A stretch of DNA of 64,000 nucleotides from Mycobacterium sp. GA-2829 (GCF_001499965.1 NZ_LQIT01000078.1:62001-126000); one strand, 5' to 3'; numbered from the stretch's first letter, positions 43,184 through 51,750 are shown. A program made the numbers and translations. The notes: generated by a model not told the origin, from the sequence alone.

Positions 43184-44807
43184 GCAGGTGGTTCGCCTCG
43201 ACCGCGGACATGGCCAGCGTGCGGTACCCGTAGTCCTCGAACAACACGGTGACGCGGTCGCTGTCGCCGCCGATCACCACGCCGTCGCCCCACTCCTTGT
43301 GCGCCACCGCGGTGTTGACCGGGATGGCCGACTCTTCGCCGGCATCGGCGCCTGCATCAGAGGCGCCTTCGCCGTCGCGGCAGCGGTCGCAGTTCCCGCA
43401 CGGCTCCGCGAGGGCCTGACCGAAATAGGTGAGCAGGAACTGCCGCCTGCAGTCCCTGGCCTCGGCGTAGCCCCGCATCATCTCCACCCGGCTGCGGTCC
43501 ACGCGTTCTCGTGACTCGACCGCCTCCGTCGCGCCGTCGACCGCATCGCGGGGCCGGATCCCGTTGGACAGGAACCCTTTTCGCGTCGACCGGATGGCGT
43601 CGGCCTGTTCGAGCAGGTTGATCGCGTTGGTGAGGCGGCGACCGCGGATGTCGAGCCGCTCCCGCAGGTGCTTCAACCGGCGGGGTTTGTCGGTGCTGAT
43701 CGCCTTGTACACCTTCTTGATCAGGTCGGCGTCGGGGCGGTGGGTGGTGAAGAACCGGGCCAGCCCGAGGTCCTCGGCGCGGTAGAGCAGCAGCGCCAGC
43801 GCATCGTCGCCGTCGCGGCCGGCCCTGCCGATCTGCTGGTAATAGGAATCCAGCGAATCCGGCACCGACGCGTGGACCACGAACCGCACATTGGGTTTGT
43901 CGATGCCCATACCGAACGCCGAGGTCGCCACCACGACGTCGACCTCGTCGTCGCGGAACCGTTCGTGGACCGATTCCCGTTCTGCCGCCGCCACTCCCGC
44001 GTGGTACACCGCCGCGCGGACCCCGCGCTCGCCCAGCTCCTCGGCGTACCGTTCGGCGTCCTTGCGGGTCGCGGTGTAGAGCAGTCCGGGCCCGGTCAGT
44101 TCGGCGACGGTGTCGACGACCGCGGCGCGTTTGTCGGCGTCGCGGACGAACTGCTGCACCTCCAGCGTCAGGTTGGGCCGGTCGAAATCGCCGACGACCA
44201 TCAGCGGATCGCGCAGCCGCAACCGTTCCACGATCTCCCGCCGCACAATCACCGAAGCCGTGGCGGTCAGCGCCACCACCGGGGCGCCCTCGCCGAACTG
44301 CGCGAACGCATCGGCCAGACGCAGATAGTCGGGCCGAAAGTCGTGGCCCCACGCCGACACACAATGCGCTTCGTCGACGACGATCAGCGACACGTCGGCC
44401 TCGGCCAGGCGGCCCAGCACCTCCTCGTTGGCGAGCTGTTCGGGTGAAACGAAGATGTACTCGGCCTCGTTGCTGTCGACCGCCTCCCAGTTGTGCTCGG
44501 TGACCGTCGACCGCTGCTGGGAGTGGATCGCGACCGCCTCCGGCGCCCGGGTGTCGGCCAGCCCGGCGATCTGGTCCTGCTGCAGGGCGATCAACGGGGA
44601 CACCACCACCGTCGCGCCGTCGAGGAGCACCGCGGGCACCTGGTAGATCGCCGACTTGCCCGATCCGGTCGGCAGCACCGCCACCACGTCCCGGCCCGCC
44701 AGCACCGCCTCCATCGCTTCGAGCTGCTCGGGATGCAGTTCCTCCCAGCCGAACACTCGCCGGGCCGTGCGGTTCAACTCGTCGGTGCGCTTGCCTTCTC
44801 CAACCAC
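43170..44807 (-). CDS. RecQ-family ATP-dependent DNA helicase
   Basis: A 545-residue superfamily 2 helicase. It has Walker A LPTGSGKSA near residue 45, DEAH-type VVDEAHCVSAWGHDFRPDY, TATAS motif III, and motif VI QQIGRAGRDG in the second RecA domain. The RecQ zinc-binding region follows with CRRQFLLTYFG then PCGNCDRC near 460-480. The HRDC domain of full RecQ is missing; a short C-terminal region ends in VAHKEWGDGVVIGG. It unwinds branched DNA in repair or recombination. Start is GTG 44807. Confidence 0.87.
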   Translation of the reverse strand: MVGEGKRTDELNRTARRVFGWEELHPEQLEAMEAVLAGRDVVAVLPTGSGKSAIYQVPAVLLDGATVVVSPLIALQQDQIAGLADTRAPEAVAIHSQQRSTVTEHNWEAVDSNEAEYIFVSPEQLANEEVLGRLAEADVSLIVVDEAHCVSAWGHDFRPDYLRLADAFAQFGEGAPVVALTATASVIVRREIVERLRLRDPLMVVGDFDRPNLTLEVQQFVRDADKRAAVVDTVAELTGPGLLYTATRKDAERYAEELGERGVRAAVYHAGVAAAERESVHERFRDDEVDVVVATSAFGMGIDKPNVRFVVHASVPDSLDSYYQQIGRAGRDGDDALALLLYRAEDLGLARFFTTHRPDADLIKKVYKAISTDKPRRLKHLRERLDIRGRRLTNAINLLEQADAIRSTRKGFLSNGIRPRDAVDGATEAVESRERVDRSRVEMMRGYAEARDCRRQFLLTYFGQALAEPCGNCDRCRDGEGASDAGADAGEESAIPVNTAVAHKEWGDGVVIGGDSDRVTVLFEDYGYRTLAMSAVEANHLLTTR

Positions 44808-44841
44808 CGCGTCCAGTTACCCGAAGCGCGGGGCGGAAAAC

Positions 44842-45207
44842 CTAACGCCAGCCGTCGGCCGCCTTGGCCGCACGCATCAACGCGTCACAGAGCTGGCGCA
44901 GCTCTTCGGAGCCGGCGCCCTCGTCCACCGCGGTCGCGACGTCCTCGGCCGCACACCGCACCTCGAAGACCCGGTCGGCGAGCAGCGTCGCCTCCTCGGC
45001 GGTCAGCACCACCGCGTCCGGCGCCAGCGACGTGCCCTTGACCATGGCCCGCTGTTCGTAGGCGCGCTGCCTGCACGATTGGCGGCAGTACTGGCGGCGG
45101 CGGCCCATCCCTGCGTCGGCGACCTCACGCCCGCACCACCGGCACGGCTGCGGCTTGGTACGCCGTCTGCTCGCGGTCTCCACGGATTCTGACTGTAGAC
45201 GGGTCAC
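44842..45207 (-). CDS. Small zinc-finger protein (Rv2049c-like by position)
   Basis: A 121-residue protein. Residues 22-50 hold a probable zinc site, CRWCGRE plus YCRQSCRQRAYEQR, resembling small treble-clef fingers that cap otherwise helical nucleic-acid-binding proteins. The rest is acidic and helical. It sits divergently upstream of rbpA, where M. tuberculosis has Rv2049c, though this protein is longer. The start is GTG 45207. Function is unknown. Confidence 0.68.
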   Translation of the reverse strand: MTRLQSESVETASRRRTKPQPCRWCGREVADAGMGRRRQYCRQSCRQRAYEQRAMVKGTSLAPDAVVLTAEEATLLADRVFEVRCAAEDVATAVDEGAGSEELRQLCDALMRAAKAADGWR

Positions 45208-45241
45208 CCCACCGATCCCGGTATCATGGACGGTCGAGTCG

Positions 45242-45267
45242 GGAACCGTTCGTGGCTCCGCCGCGTT
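45242..45267 (+). promoter_or_regulatory. Candidate SigE/SigH-type promoter of rbpA
   Basis: GGAAC (45242-45246) and CGTT (45264-45267) are separated by 17 bases, matching the stress ECF sigma consensus GGAAC-N17-19-CGTT, about 40 bp before the rbpA start. RbpA genes are known targets of SigR in Streptomyces and of stress sigma factors in mycobacteria. A TATCAT box at 45222-45227 may be a second, housekeeping -10 for one of the divergent genes. Confidence 0.6.
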
Positions 45268-45305
45268 GATAATCCGGCAAGAATCTTTGATGAGGAGTGT
45301 TGACG

Positions 45306-45644
45306 ATGGCTGATCGTGTCCTGAGAGGCAGTCGCCTCGGAGCCGTGAGCTACGAGACCGACCGCAACCACGACCTGGCGCCGCGTCAGGTCGCCCGCTA
45401 CCGCACCGACAACGGCGAAGAGTTCGACGTCCCGTTCGCCGACGACGCCGAGATCCCCGGCACCTGGCTGTGCCGCAACGGCCTGGAGGGCACCCTGATC
45501 GAGGGTGACGTGCCGGAGCCGAAGAAGACCAAGCCGCCGCGTACGCACTGGGACATGCTCCTGGAGCGGCGTTCGGTCGAAGAGCTCGAGGAACTCCTCA
45601 AGGAGCGCCTCGAACTGATCAAGACCAAGCGGCGCGGCAGCTGA
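45306..45644 (+). CDS. rbpA: RNA polymerase-binding protein RbpA
   Basis: A 112-residue protein recognisable along its whole length as RbpA: N-terminal MADRVLRGSRLGAVSYETD, core with RYRTDNGEEF and GTWLCRNGLEG, basic linker KKTKPPRTHWDMLLERRS and the sigma-interacting helix at the C-terminus. It binds RNA polymerase and group I/II sigma factors, stabilises open complexes and affects rifampicin tolerance. GAGGAG lies 8 bases before ATG 45306. The upstream SigE/SigH-like promoter suggests stress induction. Confidence 0.97.
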   Translation: MADRVLRGSRLGAVSYETDRNHDLAPRQVARYRTDNGEEFDVPFADDAEIPGTWLCRNGLEGTLIEGDVPEPKKTKPPRTHWDMLLERRSVEELEELLKERLELIKTKRRGS

Positions 45645-45648
45645 CCGG

Positions 45649-46434
45649 CTAGCGCCGGTACTCGAGTCCGCGGGCGCGATCGAAGCGCCCGCGGATTCCC
45701 CAATCCGCGACCTTGAGCATGGCCTCGCGGATGTTGGATCCGCTCATCTTCGACTGACCCAGCTCGCGTTCGGTGAACGTGATCGGCACCTCGACGACCG
45801 TGTAGCCGTTGTTGATGGTCCGCCAGGTCAGGTCGATCTGGAAGCAGTACCCCTTCGAATCGACCGCCGACAGGTCGATCTTCTCGAGCACCTCACGCCG
45901 GTAGGCCCGGTATCCCGCGGTGATGTCGTGGATGTCGACGCCGAGCAGCACGCGGGCGTAGGTGTTCGCGGTCTTGGACAGCGCATAGCGGCGGCGCGGC
46001 CAGTTGCGGATCGTCCCGCCCGGCACGTACCGCGACCCGATCGCCAGGTCGGCGCCCGCGTCGACCGCGTCGAGCAGCCGGTGCAGCTGCTCGGGCGCGT
46101 GGCTGCCGTCGGCGTCCATCTCCACCAGCACCGAATACTCGCGGCTGAGCCCCCACGCGAACCCGGCCAGGTATGCCGCGCCGAGACCGTCCTTGCTGGT
46201 GCGGTGCATCACATGCATGCGGTCGGGGTCGGCCAGTGCCAGTTCGTCGGCCAGGCGGCCGGTGCCGTCGGGGCTGCCGTCGTCGACGACGAGGATGTGG
46301 ACCTGCGGGCACGCGGTGTGCACCCGCTCCACGATCAGCGGCAGGTTCTCCCGCTCGTTGTAGGTCGGGATGATGACCAGCGTCCGCCGACTCGGGCGAG
46401 CCGGACGGTGCGCGTTCGCCGCGGGGTCGGTCAT
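45649..46434 (-). CDS. ppm1: Polyprenol monophosphomannose synthase
   Basis: A 261-residue GT2 glycosyltransferase, cytoplasmic, making polyprenyl-phosphate mannose from GDP-mannose for lipoglycan and glycoprotein mannosylation. Motifs are IIPTYNERENL, VVDDGSPDGTG, the metal-binding DADGSH, and GYCFQIDLTWR. The M. tuberculosis enzyme is one protein fused to an acyltransferase; here the two are separate genes overlapping by 4 bp, as in M. smegmatis. The stop lies only 4 bp from convergent rbpA, and the 3' end holds a strong hairpin. Confidence 0.95.
   Translation of the reverse strand: MTDPAANAHRPARPSRRTLVIIPTYNERENLPLIVERVHTACPQVHILVVDDGSPDGTGRLADELALADPDRMHVMHRTSKDGLGAAYLAGFAWGLSREYSVLVEMDADGSHAPEQLHRLLDAVDAGADLAIGSRYVPGGTIRNWPRRRYALSKTANTYARVLLGVDIHDITAGYRAYRREVLEKIDLSAVDSKGYCFQIDLTWRTINNGYTVVEVPITFTERELGQSKMSGSNIREAMLKVADWGIRGRFDRARGLEYRR
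45667..45695 (+). terminator. Hairpin inside the ppm1 3' end, probably terminating rbpA
   Basis: TCCGCGGGCGC (45667-45677) pairs perfectly with GCGCCCGCGGA (45685-45695) around a 7-base loop. It starts 22 bp after the rbpA stop but lies within the last codons of convergent ppm1, so the terminator and the coding sequence share the same bases. Confidence 0.5.
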
Positions 46435-48116
46435 GGTGCTCCTTCTTCGCTACTGCGTGCCGGGGTCGCGGTTCGCTGCCGCCGCAACCTCGCGGGCACG
46501 AAATTTCCATTGTGCCGTATGGCGGCGATCACGGCGCCCACCCCGGCGATCGCCAGCAGGGCCTGCATCAGCGGTCCCCACCGGGTGGCGGGCGTGATGT
46601 CCGTCTTGAGCCGGATCTGGGTGTCCAGGTAGGCGGGTTCGAAGAAGGCGGTCTCCGCGAGGTCCCTGCCGTCCGGGGAGATCACCGCGCTGATGCCGGT
46701 CGTGCCGGCGACCACCGCGTACCGGTCGTGTTCGACGGCGCGTAGTCGGGCGAACGCGAGCTGCTGGCGGCTCATCGCCTCGTCGAAGGTGGCGTTGTTC
46801 GTCGGCACCGCGAGTACCTGCGCGCCGTTGCGCACCGATTCCCTGGCGGCGCGGTCGAAGATCACCTCCCAGCACGTGGTGATCCCGACCGGCACGCCCG
46901 CCGCGGTCACCACCCCGCTGCCGTTGCCGGGCACGAAGTAGCCCGCCCGGTCGGCGTATGACGAGAGCTTGCTGAACAGGCCGCGCCAGGGCAGATACTC
47001 GCCGAACGGCTGCACGATCCGTTTGTCGTGCCGGTCGGCCGGACCGGTCGCCGGATTCCACACCAGCACGGTGTTGTTGGCCACCTGGGTCTCGGGCGTC
47101 CAGTCGGGCGTGCGCACCACGGTCCCGACGAGGATGGGGGCGTTGATCGCCGCGGCCGCGGCGGAGATCTGCGCAGCGGCGTCCGGATTGGCCAGCGGGT
47201 CGATGTCGGAGGCGTTCTCCGGCCACACGACGAACATCGGGTGCGCGGCCCGCCCCGCCCGTACGTCCTCGGCCAGCCGCATCGTCTCGGCGACGTGGTT
47301 GTCGAGCACGGCGCGGCGCTGGGCGTTGAACTCCAGGCCCAGCCGCGGCACGTTGCCCTGTACGGCCGCGACCGTCACCGGTTGGTCGTCGACCGCGCCC
47401 ATCCCCGACTGCCGGACCTGCGGCCACACCAGCGCGGTGCCGAGCAGCACCACCGCGATCGCCGCGCCGGGCAGCACGACCGCGGGCGGCGCGCCGGTCG
47501 CGGGTTCGTGGCGGTGACTGCGCCTGATCCAGTCGACGGCCTCGACCGTCAGCGCCGTCAGCGCGAACCCGGCCAGCATCACCGCGAACGACAGCAGCGG
47601 CGCACCGCCGATGCGGGCCAACGACAGCATCGGGCCGTCGGTCTGGCTGAACGCCACCACACCCCACGGGAACCCGCCGAACGGCAGCGTCGACTTCAGC
47701 CACTCCTGCACCGCCCACAGCGCGGCGAACCACAGCGGCCAGCCGGGCAGCCGGCGCACGACGACCGCGGCGAGCCCGAACAGCGCCGGGAACAGCGCCT
47801 CGACGGCGGCGAGCGCCAGCCACGGGACCGCCCCGACCAGGCCACTGATCCACGGCAGCAGCGGGACGTAGAACGCCAGCCCGAACAGGTAGCCGTAGCC
47901 GAACCCGCCCGCGCGGGTCGTGCTCTCGGTTCGCAGCACCCACCCCAGCAGCGCCGCGGAAGCGAACGCGCAGTACCACCACCCGAACGGCGGGAAACTG
48001 ACGCACAGCAAGAGTCCCGCGGCGACGGCGGCGACGAGCTGCCACGTCCGGTCCAGGACGGCCCGCCCGAACCGGCGCAGCCGCGGCGTCACCCGCCCGG
48101 TCGCGGGCTCAGCCAT
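46431..48116 (-). CDS. lnt: Apolipoprotein N-acyltransferase
   Basis: A 561-residue integral membrane enzyme adding the third acyl chain to lipoproteins. The N-terminal region has about seven membrane helices (residues 25-225). The nitrilase-like domain (about 245-500) shows the catalytic triad positions: Glu in VVWPENASD, Lys in RHDKRIVQPFGEYLP, and Cys in GITTCWEVIFD. A final helix lies near 525. ATG 48116 overlaps the amidohydrolase end by 8 bp, and its stop overlaps ppm1 by 4 bp. The Lnt-Ppm1 contact known in mycobacteria fits the coupled order. Confidence 0.93.
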   Translation of the reverse strand: MAEPATGRVTPRLRRFGRAVLDRTWQLVAAVAAGLLLCVSFPPFGWWYCAFASAALLGWVLRTESTTRAGGFGYGYLFGLAFYVPLLPWISGLVGAVPWLALAAVEALFPALFGLAAVVVRRLPGWPLWFAALWAVQEWLKSTLPFGGFPWGVVAFSQTDGPMLSLARIGGAPLLSFAVMLAGFALTALTVEAVDWIRRSHRHEPATGAPPAVVLPGAAIAVVLLGTALVWPQVRQSGMGAVDDQPVTVAAVQGNVPRLGLEFNAQRRAVLDNHVAETMRLAEDVRAGRAAHPMFVVWPENASDIDPLANPDAAAQISAAAAAINAPILVGTVVRTPDWTPETQVANNTVLVWNPATGPADRHDKRIVQPFGEYLPWRGLFSKLSSYADRAGYFVPGNGSGVVTAAGVPVGITTCWEVIFDRAARESVRNGAQVLAVPTNNATFDEAMSRQQLAFARLRAVEHDRYAVVAGTTGISAVISPDGRDLAETAFFEPAYLDTQIRLKTDITPATRWGPLMQALLAIAGVGAVIAAIRHNGNFVPARLRRQRTATPARSSEEGAP

Positions 48117-49701
48117 GGAGGACGACACCCCGGTGGACCGTCCGGCGGCAGCGCGGCAGCGGATCGCCCGCCTCCAGGCGAGGCAGTGCGGGTACGCGGG
48201 AGCGCGGGTCGGTCGACCAGCGCTGGACGGAATCGGCGGGGGCGCTGACCGCGAAGTCGTCGGCCTCCCAGATCGCGTACGACGCGGGGGCACCGGGCAC
48301 CAGCGTGCCGGTGACGCCATCGCGCACCCCGGCCGCGCGCCAGGCGCCGCGGGTGGCGGCCGCGAACGCCGCGCGCAGCGAGATCGCGCTGCCCGGGGTG
48401 TGGTGGGCGCTGGCCGCGCGCACGCTCGACCAGGGGTTCATGCTGGTGACGGGGCTGTCCGAGCCGAAGGCCATGGGCACGCCTTGGGATGCTAACAGCG
48501 CGAACGGGTTGAGCCCGGCGGCTCGATCGGCGCCGAGCCGCTGGGCGTACATACCCGTCGGCCCACCCCACAGCGCGTCGAAGTGGGGTTGCATGCTGGC
48601 CACGACCCCCCAGGCCCCGAGCCGGGCGGCCTGCTCCGCGCTGACCATCTCGAGGTGTTCGAGGCGGTGTCCGCACCGCGCCACGGCCGGGGCACCGAAC
48701 TCGTCGACGATGGCGGCGAAAGCGGCCACCACGGTGCCGACCGCCGCATCCCCGATGACGTGGAAGCCCGCGGTGATGCCCGCCGCGGTGCACGCGCGCA
48801 GGTGGGTGGCCACGGCGTCCTCGTCGAGGTAGCTGTTGCCGCACTCCCCCGGCGCATCGGCGTACGGATCGCTCAACCACGCGGTGCGGGAGCCGAGCGC
48901 GCCGTCGACGAACAGATCGCCGGCCAGCCCGCGCGCGCCGGTGCGGGCGAGGAGGTCGCGGGCGTGGTCCTCGTCGGTGGCGGACTCACCCCAGTAGCCG
49001 ACGACCTCGACCCCGTGGGTGGTCTCACGCAGTTCCAGCCAGTCCTCGAGGCCGCCGATCTGTGGGCCCGCGCACTCGTGGACGGCGGCGATGCCATGAG
49101 CGGCGGCGGTGTCGAGCGCAGCGCGACGGGCCTGCGCGCGTTGGCCTGCGGTCACCAGGGCGCGGGCGGCGGCACGGACACGGTGGTGCGCATCGGCGGT
49201 CAGCGGGCGCTGCGGGTGGAAGCCGACGGCGCCCGGCAGAGCGTCGGCGGCCGCCCGCAGCGCGGTCGACGCGACCGCGGAGTGCACATCGACGCGGGCC
49301 AGGTAGGCGGCCCGCGGCCCGACCGCGGCGTCGACGTCGTCGGTGCTCGGCGCGGTGCGCTCCGGCCAGCCGGAGTCGTCCCAGCCGTGGCCCCAGATCA
49401 CCCCGTCCGGATGACTGCGGGCGTACTCGGCGAGCAGATCGAGGCAGTGCCGCAGCGACGTGGCGCCGCGCAGGTCGAGGCCGATGAGGGTGAGCCCGGT
49501 CGCGGTGAGGTGAACATGGCTGTCGACGAAGGCCGGGGCCACGAAGCCGCCGTCGAGGTCCACGGTCTCGGCGTCGGGGAACTGAACGCGGCCGACGTCG
49601 TCGCTGCCCAACCAGACGACGGTGCCGTCACGCACCGCCATCGCGGTGGCGTCGGGTTGGGCGGGGCTGTGCACCCGGCCGTTGAGCAGCAGTGTCGTCA
49701 C
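48109..49701 (-). CDS. Amidohydrolase-family metal-dependent hydrolase (YtcJ-like)
   Basis: A 530-residue member of the amidohydrolase 3 (YtcJ/N-substituted formamide deformylase-like) family. Metal ligands are suggested by DSHVHLT near residue 60, later His in GFHVIGDAA and CGHRLEHLEM, and a final Asp in FGSDSPV. The substrate is unknown. It begins the operon amidohydrolase-lnt-ppm1, with an 8-bp overlap. A TAGTCT box lies 9 bases before GTG 49701, so the mRNA leader would be very short. Confidence 0.84.
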   Translation of the reverse strand: MTTLLLNGRVHSPAQPDATAMAVRDGTVVWLGSDDVGRVQFPDAETVDLDGGFVAPAFVDSHVHLTATGLTLIGLDLRGATSLRHCLDLLAEYARSHPDGVIWGHGWDDSGWPERTAPSTDDVDAAVGPRAAYLARVDVHSAVASTALRAAADALPGAVGFHPQRPLTADAHHRVRAAARALVTAGQRAQARRAALDTAAAHGIAAVHECAGPQIGGLEDWLELRETTHGVEVVGYWGESATDEDHARDLLARTGARGLAGDLFVDGALGSRTAWLSDPYADAPGECGNSYLDEDAVATHLRACTAAGITAGFHVIGDAAVGTVVAAFAAIVDEFGAPAVARCGHRLEHLEMVSAEQAARLGAWGVVASMQPHFDALWGGPTGMYAQRLGADRAAGLNPFALLASQGVPMAFGSDSPVTSMNPWSSVRAASAHHTPGSAISLRAAFAAATRGAWRAAGVRDGVTGTLVPGAPASYAIWEADDFAVSAPADSVQRWSTDPRSRVPALPRLEAGDPLPRCRRTVHRGVVLHG

Positions 49702-49722
49702 GGAGCCGACAGACTAGCGGGG

Positions 49723-50196
49723 TCAGTCCGCCCGGCGCTCCACGGCCGGGGTCTCGGCGTCGACCACGTCGACGACCTCACCGTCGATGTAGTCGCCGCG
49801 ACGCGGTCGGCCCGGTGCGCCGACCACGACGAACGGGACCCCGCGGCCGAGCCGGCGTGCGGTCAGCGCGGTGACCACCGGACGGGCCGCGGCCCGCGTC
49901 GGCGGCAGCAGCAGGAGTGCGCCGACGACGGTGCTGGCGAGCCCCGGTACCACCACGAGCACGGTGCCCAGCGCGACGAGCGCGCTGTCGGTGACCGCAC
50001 CTTGGGCGGTCGTCGCGGTCAGACCCGACCGCAGCCGCTGCAGCTGTCGTTTGAGCTGGGAGCCGGCCAGCAGCAGCCCGGCGACGAACGTCGCCACCGA
50101 GATCAGCAGGGTCCACCCCAGGCCGACGGTCGACACGAGCGCGACGATCACCGCCGCCTCCAGGACCGCGTAGAGCACGAACAGCCGCATTGCCAT
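49723..50196 (-). CDS. fxsA: FxsA-family membrane protein
   Basis: A 157-residue FxsA protein: four hydrophobic stretches over residues 4-100 with the family patterns VGLGWTLLISVATFVAGL, DSALVALGTVLVVVPGLASTVVGALLLLPPTR, then a basic/acidic cytoplasmic tail. E. coli FxsA relieves F exclusion of phage T7; the normal role is unclear. GGAGGGG precedes ATG 50196. It is divergent from the dienelactone hydrolase gene, as Rv2053c and Rv2054 are. Confidence 0.87.
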   Translation of the reverse strand: MAMRLFVLYAVLEAAVIVALVSTVGLGWTLLISVATFVAGLLLAGSQLKRQLQRLRSGLTATTAQGAVTDSALVALGTVLVVVPGLASTVVGALLLLPPTRAAARPVVTALTARRLGRGVPFVVVGAPGRPRRGDYIDGEVVDVVDAETPAVERRAD

Positions 50197-50231
50197 GCCC
50201 CTCCAACGTCTGCCGGGGCGAGTGGGTTCCG

Positions 50232-50237
50232 TACATT
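50232..50237 (+). promoter_or_regulatory. Candidate -10 for leaderless dienelactone hydrolase gene
   Basis: TACATT matches TANNNT and ends 7 bases before ATG 50245; no ribosome-binding site is present. Confidence 0.45.
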
Positions 50238-50244
50238 CGGAGCC

Positions 50245-50952
50245 ATGATCAATTCGGTGTCCACCGTGCAGGTCGACGCACCGGGCGGACCGGTCGACGC
50301 GCTGCTCGGCGTGCCCGACGGTGACGGCCCCTTCCCCGGCATCGTCGTGGTGCACGACGCCGTCGGCTACGGCCCCGACAACGAGGCCACCGCGGCGCGG
50401 ATCGCTGCCGCCGGCTTCGTCTCGCTCACCCCGAACCTGTTCTCGCGCGGCGGCCGCGTCCGCTGCATGACGCGGGTCTTCCGCGAGGCGGTGCAGCAGC
50501 GCGGCCGTGCCTTCGACGATGTGCTGGCCGCCCGCGACCACCTGCTGGGCCTGCCACAGTGTTCGGGGGCGGTCGGGGTCGCGGGGTTCTGCATGGGCGG
50601 GCAGTTCGCGCTGCTCCTCGGGGCGGGCAACTTCGGTGCCTCGGCGCCGTTCTACGGCACCCCGCTGCCGAAGAACATCGCCGACAGCCTCGACGCGTCG
50701 TGTCCGGTGGTGGCCAGCTTCGGCCGCCGCGATCCGCTCGGCCCCGGCGCGGGTCCGAAACTGCAGGAGATGCTGACCGCCAAGGGGGTGCCGTCCGACG
50801 TCAAGGTGTATCCCGACGTCGGGCACAGTTTCGCCAACCAGCTGCCGATCCAGCCGTTCCTGCGCATCGCGCAGTTCGGCTACCACGCCGAGGCCACCGA
50901 GGACGCGTGGCGCCGGGTGTTCGCGTTCTTCACCACCCATCTGGGCGCTTAG
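50245..50952 (+). CDS. Dienelactone hydrolase-family protein
   Basis: A 235-residue alpha/beta-hydrolase. The nucleophile is Cys in VGVAGFCMGGQFAL (near residue 118), Asp lies in FGRRDPLGP, and His in PDVGHSFANQ near 194, the Cys-Asp-His triad of dienelactone hydrolases. The natural substrate is unknown. The longer frame upstream overlaps fxsA and is rejected. The stop overlaps the convergent oxidoreductase by 4 bp. Confidence 0.86.
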   Translation: MINSVSTVQVDAPGGPVDALLGVPDGDGPFPGIVVVHDAVGYGPDNEATAARIAAAGFVSLTPNLFSRGGRVRCMTRVFREAVQQRGRAFDDVLAARDHLLGLPQCSGAVGVAGFCMGGQFALLLGAGNFGASAPFYGTPLPKNIADSLDASCPVVASFGRRDPLGPGAGPKLQEMLTAKGVPSDVKVYPDVGHSFANQLPIQPFLRIAQFGYHAEATEDAWRRVFAFFTTHLGA

Positions 50953-51359
50953 GCCGGGCTGGTCACCTCGATCGCGCTGTGCAGCTTGTCGACGCCGCCG
51001 CGGATGATCGCGTGCGGCACCCACCACCAGGCGTGCCACCAGTAGCGTCGGGTCACCATGTTCCAAACCCGGCGGGTCTCGGACTTCGGCAGGTTGCGGG
51101 CAACCGCCTCGACCGGCTCCCCCTTGGGTTTGCCGAGCACACCGCACTTCTGGATGGTCACGCGCGGAGTGTTGTTGATGCGCTTGGTTTTCCACGACCC
51201 GTCGTCGGTGACGATGTACAACTTGTCGCCGTCGGGCACGCCCCACACCGGCGTGGGCTTGGGTCTGCCGTCCTTGGTGAACGTGGTCAGCAGCAGGTAC
51301 TTCTCGCGGTATACGTCACCGAAGGTGGGGCGGGAGGTGGGATTAGAGGAAGCCGCCAC
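50949..51359 (-). CDS. PPOX-class F420-dependent oxidoreductase (copy B)
   Basis: A 136-residue split-barrel flavin/deazaflavin reductase. Signature patterns are KYLLLTTFTKDGRPKPTPVWGV, GDKLYIVTDDGSWKTKRI and NTPRVTIQKC. It probably uses reduced F420 on an unknown acceptor. It is a tandem paralogue of the upstream gene, 1 bp away, differing mainly after residue 100, where it has a Trp-rich WWHAWWWVP segment that may sit at the membrane. GTG start at 51359. Confidence 0.82.
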   Translation of the reverse strand: MAASSNPTSRPTFGDVYREKYLLLTTFTKDGRPKPTPVWGVPDGDKLYIVTDDGSWKTKRINNTPRVTIQKCGVLGKPKGEPVEAVARNLPKSETRRVWNMVTRRYWWHAWWWVPHAIIRGGVDKLHSAIEVTSPA

Positions 51360-51360
51360 G

Positions 51361-51744
51361 TCAGCCTCCGGCGGAGATCTCGACCGTCACGTTGTTCTTC
51401 ATGCCCCCGCGCAGCTTCGAGAAAACGTTGAACGTCTTGCCGAGCAGCCCGTAGCGCTTGCCGAGCGCGTCGTAGGTGGCCCCGTTGGCCGACTTGTCGA
51501 GGATGCGCGCCACCGCTTCGGCCGCCTCGCTCTGCGGTTTACCGGAGCGGTCGCACTTGGCGATCGTGACCCGCGGAGTGTTGCGGATCCGCTTGACCTT
51601 CCACGACTTCTCCTGGGTGATCACCAGCAGCTTGTCGCCGACCGGTGCGGCCCACACCGCGGTCGGCTTGGGTCGACCGTCCTTGGTGAACGTGGTCAGC
51701 AGGATGTACTCGGAGCCGGCGATCTCGGTGAAGGTGGGGGCCAT
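51361..51744 (-). CDS. PPOX-class F420-dependent oxidoreductase (copy A)
   Basis: A 127-residue split-barrel oxidoreductase with EYILLTTFTKDGRPKPTAVW, GDKLLVITQEKSWKVKRI and NTPRVTIAKC. The C-terminus (YGLLGKTFNVFSKLRGGMKNNV) is more usual than that of copy B. By position it corresponds to Rv2061c. ATG 51744 follows TAGCGT by 6 bases, a leaderless pattern. It is transcribed with copy B. Confidence 0.83.
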   Translation of the reverse strand: MAPTFTEIAGSEYILLTTFTKDGRPKPTAVWAAPVGDKLLVITQEKSWKVKRIRNTPRVTIAKCDRSGKPQSEAAEAVARILDKSANGATYDALGKRYGLLGKTFNVFSKLRGGMKNNVTVEISAGG

Positions 51745-51750
51745 GCGATC

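Noticed and set aside
48583..50244. Long 5' extension of the dienelactone hydrolase frame
   Set aside because: It covers the amidohydrolase and fxsA genes on the other strand, and the hydrolase N-terminus aligns from ATG 50245, which has its own leaderless-type -10.
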